Of a DNA stretch of 64,000 bases, positions 57,970 through 64,000 are shown in pieces. Source of the DNA: Pseudomonas sp. 7SR1 (lineage in GTDB: Bacteria; Pseudomonadota; Gammaproteobacteria; Pseudomonadales; Pseudomonadaceae); contig NZ_LT707064.1 in NCBI RefSeq assembly GCF_900156465.1, positions 2,884,501 through 2,948,500 of the forward strand, given 5' to 3'. Under the pieces are notes generated by a model, which ran no database searches, was not told the origin of the DNA, and was given only the letters and a program-made list of their open reading frames with translations. The position numbers and the translations under genes were made by a program. The first letter of the stretch is position 1; every line of letters begins with the position of its first letter.

Positions 57970-58003
57970 CTTTGTGAAAGCGAGCAAGCTCGCTCCCACA
58001 AAG
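57970..58003. repeat. REP hairpin in the gcvP-sdaA gap
   Basis: CTTTGTG-AAAGCGAGCAAGCTCGCT-CCCACAAAG forms an interrupted inverted repeat. It occupies the 173-bp gap where P. aeruginosa carries glyA2. Confidence 0.8.
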
Positions 58004-58084
58004 CAGATGTGGTTTCCTTGAGAAAGTGACCTTCCACAAGGTTCGCGGTGTTCTCGAGAGGGGCGAGCAAACCCGCCCCCCAGG

Positions 58085-60934
58085 TCAAGCGTAGCTTTCG
58101 ATCGACGGGCAGGCGCAAACCAGGTTGCGGTCGCCGAAGACGTTGTCGACCCGGCCTACCGGCGGCCAGTATTTGCCTTCGATCAACGAGGCCACCGGGT
58201 AGACCGCCTGTTCGCGGCTGTAGAGGTGGGTCCATTCGCCGACCAGCTCCGCCGCGGTGTGCGGGGCGTTCTTCAGCGGGTTGTCGTCCTTGTCCAGGCT
58301 GCCGTTTTCCACCGCGCGGATTTCTTCGCGGATGCAGATCATGGCGTCGCAGAAGCGGTCCAGTTCTTCCTTGGATTCGCTTTCGGTCGGCTCGATCATC
58401 AAGGTGCCGGCCACCGGGAAGGACATGGTCGGGGCGTGGAAACCGAAGTCGATCAGGCGCTTGGCCACGTCATCGACACTGATGCCGCTGCTGTCCTTGA
58501 GCGGACGCAGGTCAAGGATGCATTCGTGGGCCACCAGGCCGTTGCTGCCGGAGTAGAGCACCGGGTAATGCTCTTCCAGGCGACGAGCGATGTAGTTGGC
58601 GTTGAGGATCGCCAGTTGCGACGCGCGCTTGAGGCCGGCGCCACCCATCATGCGGATGTACATCCAGGTGATCGGCAGGATGCTCGCGCTGCCGAACGGC
58701 GCCGCGCACACCGCGCCTTCCTTGCGCTCCATGTTGGCATGGCCCGGCAGGAACGGTGCCAGGTGCGACTTGACGCCGATCGGGCCGACGCCCGGGCCGC
58801 CACCGCCGTGAGGGATGCAGAAGGTCTTGTGCAGGTTCAGGTGCGACACGTCGCCGCCGAACTTGCCCGGGGCGCAGAGGCCGACCATGGCGTTCATGTT
58901 GGCGCCATCGATGTACACCTGGCCGCCGTTGTCATGGATGATCCCGCAGATTTCGCGGATGCCTTCTTCGAACACACCGTGGGTGGACGGGTAGGTGATC
59001 ATCAGCGCGGCGAGGTGTTCGCGGTGCTCGATGGCCTTGGCCCGCAGGTCTTCGATGTCGACGTTGCCGCGGGCATCGCAGGCGGTGACCACGACGCGCA
59101 TGCCGGCCATGTTGGCGGTGGCCGGGTTGGTGCCGTGGGCCGAGGATGGGATCAGGCAGATGTCGCGACGTTCTTCGCCGCGGCTCTGGTGATAGGCACG
59201 GATCGCCAGCAGGCCGGCGTATTCACCCTGGGAACCGGCGTTGGGTTGCAGCGACACGGCGTCGTAGCCGGTGGCGGCGCAGAGCATGGCTTCCAGTTCG
59301 GACGTCAGCTGCTGGTAGCCGGCGCTCTGCTCGGCCGGGGCGAACGGATGCAGGGCGCCGAACTCGGCCCAGGTCACCGGGATCATCTCGCTGGCGGCGT
59401 TGAGCTTCATGGTGCAGGAACCCAACGGGATCATGGTGCGATCCAGGGCCAGGTCCTTGTCGGCGAGCTTGCGCAGGTAACGCATCAGCTCGGTTTCGGA
59501 ATGGTAGCGGTTGAATACCGGGTGGCTGAGGATTGCCGATTGGCGCACCAGCTCGGCCGGGATACGGCTTTGCACGGTGGCGGCCAGGGCCGCGAAGTCC
59601 GGCAGGGCCTTGCCGTCGGCCAGCAGGCTCCACAGCGCTTCGACATCAGCCTGGCTGGTGGTCTCGTCCAGGGACAGACCCAGGCGCTGCGCGTCCACCA
59701 CGCGCAGGTTGATGCGTTGGGCGCGGGCCTTGTCGTGCAGGGCGGCGGTCTGTGCGCCGGTGTGCAGGGTCAGGGTGTCGAAGAAGCTCTCTTGCTCCAC
59801 GCTCAAGCCCAGCGCGCCCAGGCCCTTGGCGAGGATCGCGGTGAGGTGATGGATGCGGTTGGCGATTTGCGTCAGGCCCTTGGGGCCGTGGTAAACGGCG
59901 TACATGCTGGCGATGTTGGCCAGCAGGACCTGGGCGGTGCAGATGTTGCTGGTGGCTTTTTCGCGGCGGATATGTTGCTCGCGGGTCTGCATGGCCAGGC
60001 GCAGGGCCGGCTTGCCGAAACGGTCCACGGAAACGCCCACCAGGCGGCCCGGCATGTCGCGCTTGAAGGCATCCTTGGTGGAGAAGTAGGCCGCGTGCGG
60101 GCCGCCGAAGCCCAGCGGCACGCCGAAGCGCTGGGCGCTGCCGATGGCCACGTCGGCGCCGAACTCGCCCGGGGCGGCCAGCAGGGTCAGGGCCAGCAGG
60201 TCGGCCGCAACCGCCACCAGGGCATTGGCGGCGTGGAAGCGTTCGGTCAGTTCGCGGTAGTCGAACAGATCACCGTTGCTAGCCGGGTATTGCAGCAGCG
60301 CACCGAAGAACGGGCTGACGTCGGTCAGTTCGTGCTCATCGCCTACCACCACGTCGATGCCCAGGGGCTCGGCACGGGTACGCAGCACGTCGAGGGTCTG
60401 CGGGTGGCAATGGCGCGAGGCGAAGAAAGCGTTGCTGCCCTTGTTCTTGCTCAGGCGCTTGCAGAAGGTCATGGCCTCGGCGGCGGCGGTGGCTTCGTCC
60501 AGCAGGGAGGCGTTGGCGATAGGCAGGCCGGTGAGGTCGCTGATCAGGGTCTGGAAGTTCAGCAGCGCTTCGAGACGGCCTTGGGAAATTTCCGGCTGGT
60601 ATGGGGTATAGGCGGTGTACCAGGCGGGGTTTTCCAGCAGGTTGCGCAGGATCGGCGCCGGCGTGTGGCAGTTGTAGTAGCCCTGGCCGATGTAGGTCTT
60701 GAACAACTGGTTCTTGCCGGCAATGGCCTTGATCGAAGCCAGTGCCTCGGCTTCGCTCTGGCCGTCGCCCATGTCCAGCACGCTGGTGCCCTTGATGCTT
60801 TCAGGGATGACACTGGCGCTCAGGGCTTCCAGGGAGTCGTAGCCCAGGCGCTCGAGCATGGCTTTTTCGTCGCTGGCTCGCGGGCCGATGTGGCGAGCGA
60901 TGAATTCGTTGGCGGTGCCCAGATGGATGGTCAT
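58085..60934 (-). CDS. gcvP: Glycine dehydrogenase (decarboxylating), P protein
   Basis: The 949-residue PLP enzyme decarboxylates glycine and loads the aminomethyl group on H protein. It contains [20 protein letters not shown] at the N terminus and the PLP lysine in [19 protein letters not shown]. Fused N- and C-terminal halves give the full-length bacterial form. It lies 11 bp after gcvH. Confidence 0.97.
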   Translation of the reverse strand: MTIHLGTANEFIARHIGPRASDEKAMLERLGYDSLEALSASVIPESIKGTSVLDMGDGQSEAEALASIKAIAGKNQLFKTYIGQGYYNCHTPAPILRNLLENPAWYTAYTPYQPEISQGRLEALLNFQTLISDLTGLPIANASLLDEATAAAEAMTFCKRLSKNKGSNAFFASRHCHPQTLDVLRTRAEPLGIDVVVGDEHELTDVSPFFGALLQYPASNGDLFDYRELTERFHAANALVAVAADLLALTLLAAPGEFGADVAIGSAQRFGVPLGFGGPHAAYFSTKDAFKRDMPGRLVGVSVDRFGKPALRLAMQTREQHIRREKATSNICTAQVLLANIASMYAVYHGPKGLTQIANRIHHLTAILAKGLGALGLSVEQESFFDTLTLHTGAQTAALHDKARAQRINLRVVDAQRLGLSLDETTSQADVEALWSLLADGKALPDFAALAATVQSRIPAELVRQSAILSHPVFNRYHSETELMRYLRKLADKDLALDRTMIPLGSCTMKLNAASEMIPVTWAEFGALHPFAPAEQSAGYQQLTSELEAMLCAATGYDAVSLQPNAGSQGEYAGLLAIRAYHQSRGEERRDICLIPSSAHGTNPATANMAGMRVVVTACDARGNVDIEDLRAKAIEHREHLAALMITYPSTHGVFEEGIREICGIIHDNGGQVYIDGANMNAMVGLCAPGKFGGDVSHLNLHKTFCIPHGGGGPGVGPIGVKSHLAPFLPGHANMERKEGAVCAAPFGSASILPITWMYIRMMGGAGLKRASQLAILNANYIARRLEEHYPVLYSGSNGLVAHECILDLRPLKDSSGISVDDVAKRLIDFGFHAPTMSFPVAGTLMIEPTESESKEELDRFCDAMICIREEIRAVENGSLDKDDNPLKNAPHTAAELVGEWTHLYSREQAVYPVASLIEGKYWPPVGRVDNVFGDRNLVCACPSIESYA

Positions 60935-60945
60935 GTCGTGGTTCC

Positions 60946-61329
60946 TCAGGCTTGGGCGTTGGCTTTGATCAGGCGGTCGTACGCATCCTGATCCAACAGC
61001 TTAGCCATTGCGTCGGCGTCGGTCGGTTTAAAGCGGAAGAACCAGCCTTCGCCCATCGGGTCTTCGTTGACCAGTTCCGGGCTGGCGTCGAGTTTGTCGT
61101 TCACTTCCAGCACTTCACCGTCCAGAGGCATGTACACACCACTGGCGGCCTTGACCGATTCTACCGTGGAGGCCTCGGCGCCCTTTTCATAGGACTGCAA
61201 TTCAGGCAGTTGCACAAAAACCACGTCCCCCAATGCATTCTGCGCGAAAGCGGTAATGCCGACGGTAACGCTGCCATCGGCTTCGGCACGCAGCCATTCG
61301 TGATCTTCAGTGAAACGCAACTCGCTCAT
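60946..61329 (-). CDS. gcvH: Glycine cleavage system H protein
   Basis: This 127-residue lipoyl carrier has its lipoylation lysine in [20 protein letters not shown], inside the barrel-sandwich fold. It begins [19 protein letters not shown]. It is the first gene of the operon and is preceded by a sigma-54-type promoter about 80 bp upstream. Confidence 0.97.
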   Translation of the reverse strand: MSELRFTEDHEWLRAEADGSVTVGITAFAQNALGDVVFVQLPELQSYEKGAEASTVESVKAASGVYMPLDGEVLEVNDKLDASPELVNEDPMGEGWFFRFKPTDADAMAKLLDQDAYDRLIKANAQA

Positions 61330-61408
61330 GGAAACTCCTGGGGCCAGATTCGTCTGGTGGACGCGAAGGAAGGCGCGGGGCTTGGCCCGGCCGAATGGCT
61401 ATACCCTT

Positions 61409-61425
61409 AGCAAGAATGCGGCCAA
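61409..61425 (-). promoter_or_regulatory. Sigma-54 promoter of the gcv operon
   Basis: The minus strand reads TTGGCCGCATTCTTGCT. The -24 GG and -12 GC are exactly 10 bp apart, and 14 of 17 positions fit the consensus YTGGCACGRNNNTTGCW. It lies 80 bp upstream of gcvH and needs an enhancer-binding protein, which the adjacent GcsR-like gene encodes. Confidence 0.8.
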
Positions 61426-61488
61426 TATGGATAAGTGCTTGTAAATCAATGGTTTGATCGGATCTTTCAGAACGGGAATCCCCTCGTC

Positions 61489-61606
61489 TGTAGCGAAATC
61501 GCTACAGCTATGAGGTGCAATAAAAACGTTGTGGGATCAAAGCCTTGCGCAGCGCAGATTAGCGAAGGGTGTAGCGATATCGTTCCGCTGTAGCGCTTTC
61601 AGTACA
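61489..61606 (-). promoter_or_regulatory. Three 18-bp upstream activator sites, probably for GcsR
   Basis: TGTAGCGAAATCGCTACA (61489-61506), TGTAGCGATATCGTTCCG (61570-61587) and TGTAGCGCTTTCAGTACA (61589-61606) share TGTAGCG and a partly palindromic right half. They lie 64 to 197 bp upstream of the sigma-54 promoter, the usual enhancer position. GcsR of P. aeruginosa is reported to bind three similar sites (recalled). Confidence 0.7.
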
Positions 61607-61703
61607 GATGGAGGTCGTTTTTGGCTTGATTCTGAACGCAACGCTGGCCCATGGAACACCCAAAAAGTCAGGTGGTTGTCCACCTTCTCGGGGGGCCGTC
61701 ACC

Positions 61704-61795
61704 TTGTGGAAGCGAGCTTGCTCGCGATAGCGGCGGATCGGTTTGCACAGCAGTGACTGGCAGTCCCCATCGCGAGCAAGCTCGCTCCCCCAGGG
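61704..61795. repeat. REP pair (BIME-like)
   Basis: AGCGAGCTTGCTCGCGATAG (from 61711) and its inverted partner CATCGCGAGCAAGCTCGCTC (to about 61788) lie between the gcsR stop and the gcv upstream activator sites. Confidence 0.9.
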
Positions 61796-61796
61796 T

Positions 61797-63305
61797 CTAC
61801 GGCTTGTTGGAAATCCCGTACTTGCGCAACCGATGGGCAATCGCGGTATGGGAGGTTTGCAAGCGGCTGGCGAGTTGGCGGGTGGAGGGGTAGTTGACGT
61901 AGAGGCTTTCGAGCAACTGTTTTTCGAAGGTTTCCACGGCCTGTTCCAGACTTTCGACTTCCACGTCGCCCTGACGCGCGACGGAGGTGCCGGCGATGTC
62001 CAGGTCGCCGATGTCCACCAGGCTGCTTTCGCAGATAGCCGCGGCGCGGAAAATCACGTTCTGCAGTTGCCGGACGTTGCCCGGCCAGCGGTTGCCCAGC
62101 AGCGCCGGGTACGTCCCCGGAGCCAGGCGACAGACCGGACGCTGGATCTGCGCACAGGCCTGCTGCATGAAATAGCGCGCCAGCAGCAGGATGTCCTGGC
62201 CACGTTCGCGCAGGGGCGGGACTTCGACGTTGAGCACGTTCAGGCGATAGAACAGGTCTTCGCGGAACGAGCCTTCGCTGACCATCTTCTCCAGGTTGCG
62301 ATGGGTGGCGCTGAGGATGCGTACGTTGACCTTGATTTCCCGGTCGCCCCCGACCCGGCGGAAGCTGCCGTCGTTCAGGAATCGCAGCAACTTGGCTTGC
62401 AGGTACGGTGACATTTCGCCGATTTCATCCAGGAATACCGTGCCCTGGTTCGCCAATTCCATCAGCCCGGGCTTGCCGCCCCGTTGCGCACCGGTGAAGG
62501 CGCCGGGGGCATAGCCGAACAGTTCGCTTTCAGCCAGGTTTTCCGGCAGGGCGGCGCAGTTCAAGGCCAGGAACGGCGCGCTGTGGCGGGCACTGATGGC
62601 GTGGCAGGCCCGGGCCACCAGCTCTTTGCCGGTACCGGTTTCGCCCTGGATCAGCAGCGGTGCATCCAGGGCCGCCACCCGCTGGGCCCGGGCCTTGAGG
62701 GTCCGGATCGCCGGGGATTCGCCCAGCAGCGCATCGAAGCCTTCGGCATGGTCGTGGTGCAGCGCCGACAGGCGTTCACCGATGCGATTGGGCTGATACA
62801 GCGTCAGCAGCGCCCCCGCGTCGGTGATGGGCGTGGCGTCCAGCAGCAGCGTCTGGCCGTTGAGGGTGACTTCCCGCAGTGGCAGGCGGAACCCGTTTTC
62901 CAACAGGGCGCCCAGCAGCGCTTCATCGCCGAACAGCCCGGCCACGCTCTTGCCGGTGGGGTCACGTCCGTACAGGGCGATCAATGCCGGGTTGGCCAGC
63001 AATACATTGCCGGCGCTGTCCAGTGCCAGCACCGGGTCGGTCATGGCGGCCAGCAGGGCGTCGAGCTGCAGGTGCCGGCGCTGGCCGGGCAGGATATCCA
63101 CCACGGTGACCGACTGCACGCCCCGCACGGCAAACAGCGCCTCGCGCAATTCATCCAGCACTTGCGGGCTGAGGGTCGGCGCATCGATGTAGACGTTGGG
63201 CGGCACCATCTCTACCGCATCCAGATTGAGATTGCGCCCACCGAGCAACGCCAGGACTTCCTGGGTGATGCCGACGCGGTCGATGAAGCTGACGTGGATG
63301 CGCAT
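61797..63305 (-). CDS. gcsR: Sigma-54-dependent TyrR-like activator GcsR
   Basis: The 502-residue enhancer-binding protein has an N-terminal ACT-like domain (IHVSFIDRVGITQEVLALLG), a PAS domain (about 80-190), an AAA+ domain with Walker A GETGTGKE and the sigma-54 contact loop GAFTGA, Walker B GTVFLDEIGEM, and a Fis/TyrR-type HTH (STRQLASRLQTSHTAIAHRL). In P. aeruginosa GcsR activates the gcvHP-glyA-sdaA-gcvT operon in response to glycine. The position upstream of gcvH here supports the same role. It is transcribed in the same direction as the gcv genes but is separated by 467 bp. Confidence 0.93.
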   Translation of the reverse strand: MRIHVSFIDRVGITQEVLALLGGRNLNLDAVEMVPPNVYIDAPTLSPQVLDELREALFAVRGVQSVTVVDILPGQRRHLQLDALLAAMTDPVLALDSAGNVLLANPALIALYGRDPTGKSVAGLFGDEALLGALLENGFRLPLREVTLNGQTLLLDATPITDAGALLTLYQPNRIGERLSALHHDHAEGFDALLGESPAIRTLKARAQRVAALDAPLLIQGETGTGKELVARACHAISARHSAPFLALNCAALPENLAESELFGYAPGAFTGAQRGGKPGLMELANQGTVFLDEIGEMSPYLQAKLLRFLNDGSFRRVGGDREIKVNVRILSATHRNLEKMVSEGSFREDLFYRLNVLNVEVPPLRERGQDILLLARYFMQQACAQIQRPVCRLAPGTYPALLGNRWPGNVRQLQNVIFRAAAICESSLVDIGDLDIAGTSVARQGDVEVESLEQAVETFEKQLLESLYVNYPSTRQLASRLQTSHTAIAHRLRKYGISNKP

Positions 63306-63407
63306 GGGGCGGTTTCGGGTTCTGGACGACGAAGGGTGGCAAGTATGCCTTGGGGCGGGCTATTGGTGAAATCCTGGTGCGAGGCTTGAAGCTGTACAGC
63401 GATTCCC

Positions 63408-63498
63408 TCTGGGAGCGAGCTTGCTCGCGATGGCTGTCAGCCAGTTAACAAAGGGGTGGCTGACACGCCGCCATCGCGAGCAAGCTCGCTCCCCCACA
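63408..63498. repeat. REP pair (BIME-like)
   Basis: CTGGGAGCGAGCTTGCTCGC (from 63409) and its inverted partner GCGAGCAAGCTCGCTCCCCC (to about 63495) lie between gcsR and the terminal LysR gene. Confidence 0.9.
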
Positions 63499-63518
63499 AA
63501 GGCTCCCGCGGATGATGG

Positions 63519-64000
63519 TTACAACCCCATATCCCACTCTGGATCCTCGGGAAACTTCAGTACCAGGAAATCCACCAGGCTGCGCAGCGCCGACGGCATG
63601 TGCTTGCGTGAGGCATACACCGCATACATGGCCATCTGACGAGGTTCGGCGTGAGGCAGCAGGCGGATCAGCTCGCCGCTGCGGATATGAGTGCCGGCCT
63701 GGTAGCTGGGCAGCATGGCCACGCCGGCGCCTGCCATGGTGACCCGCAGCAGCGTGCTGGCTTCGTTGGTGCAGATGTTGCCTTGCACCGGTACCGAAAC
63801 CTGCTCGCCGTCCTGCTCGAAATGCCAGAGGCTCTTGCCCACATAGGAGTGGGTCAGGCAGTTGTGCCCGCTCAAGTCTTCGACCCGCTGCGGTGCCGGG
63901 TGGTCGCGCAGGTAGGCGGGCGAGGCGCAGATCACCGAGCGACAGACCGTGAGGCGCCGGGCGATCAGGTTCGGGTCCAGGTCGTTGCTCATGCGGATGG
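63519..64000 (-). CDS. LysR-family regulator, C-terminal part
   Basis: The gene enters from beyond the window; about 159 residues of its effector-binding domain are visible, ending WDMGL. SNDLDPNLIARRLTVCRSVI followed by CASPAYLRDHPAPQRVEDL is typical of LysR proteins related to the GcvA/DsdC-like or aromatic type. The HTH is missing from view. The ATG at 63990-63992 is an internal Met, since coding sequence continues upstream to the window edge (IRMSNDL). Its target is unknown. Confidence 0.9.
   Translation of the reverse strand, partial: IRMSNDLDPNLIARRLTVCRSVICASPAYLRDHPAPQRVEDLSGHNCLTHSYVGKSLWHFEQDGEQVSVPVQGNICTNEASTLLRVTMAGAGVAMLPSYQAGTHIRSGELIRLLPHAEPRQMAMYAVYASRKHMPSALRSLVDFLVLKFPEDPEWDMGL

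Noticed and set aside
58226..60991. A 921-residue open frame on the plus strand opposite gcvP
   Set aside because: It is a mirror of high-GC codon bias on the complementary strand. Its His/Gly/Val/Gln-rich translation has no domain, and gcvP is unmistakable.

Overview
The window reads as chromosomal DNA of a fluorescent pseudomonad, probably the Pseudomonas fluorescens species complex. The support is gene content and order (mvaT-purU, dciA/secA-argJ-mutT, panE/yajQ-mscS, dps-aspS-yebC-ruvCAB-ybgC-tolQRAB-pal-cpoB-queEC-tRNA-Lys), high-GC codon use, an OprD-family porin, and REP hairpins of the GCGAGCAAGCTCGC type. No phage, plasmid, CRISPR or rRNA genes were seen.

Layout. 1-8.8 kb: the tail of a gene (probably sbcB), mvaT, purU, a small orphan protein, a three-gene envelope-glycoconjugate-like cluster (GT4 glycosyltransferase, DUF2334 deacetylase-like protein, flippase-like membrane protein), a Pct/Cta-type amino-acid chemoreceptor and a HerA-like ATPase. 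8.8-20 kb: dciA, secA, argJ, a Nudix/ThiE-like fusion, a PduO-type cobalamin adenosyltransferase overlapping the end of a sensor kinase transcription unit, panE, yajQ and mscS. 20-25.5 kb: oprD-like porin, a long non-coding stretch, HIT protein, slyX, a membrane/cold-shock fusion protein, dps and an RHH protein. 25.3-37.8 kb: the conserved fmdB-aspS-yebC-ruvCAB-Tol/Pal-queEC block ending in tRNA-Lys(TTT).

37.9-46.9 kb is the main accessory region. A divergent LysR regulator faces a tightly coupled six-gene operon: thermostable-hemolysin-family (GNAT-like) protein, AMP-forming ligase, TauD/SyrP-like dioxygenase, two adjacent class III aminotransferase homologues and an amidase. A convergent EamA exporter and an MFS transporter follow. 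The first aminotransferase homologue lacks the PLP-binding lysine (Gly226 at the aligned position) while its neighbour keeps it. This looks like an undescribed small-molecule pathway of the modified amino acid or N-acyl amino acid kind, in a tRNA-Lys-to-nadA interval that is also variable in P. aeruginosa. The product is unknown.

48.2-54 kb: a 140-bp MITE-like element abuts copD and helps form its stop codon. The copper-resistance operon copABCD follows, with a CopR-type operator upstream, then nadA. 54-64 kb: an RDD membrane protein, a CspA-type protein, and the glycine/serine catabolic operon gcvH-gcvP-sdaA-gcvT. That operon is preceded by a sigma-54 promoter and three 18-bp sites that probably bind the adjacent GcsR-like activator. 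The window ends inside a LysR gene.

Start sites were chosen by reading start codons, Shine-Dalgarno spacing and family lengths. All functional calls rest on recognised motifs and gene order, without database searches.
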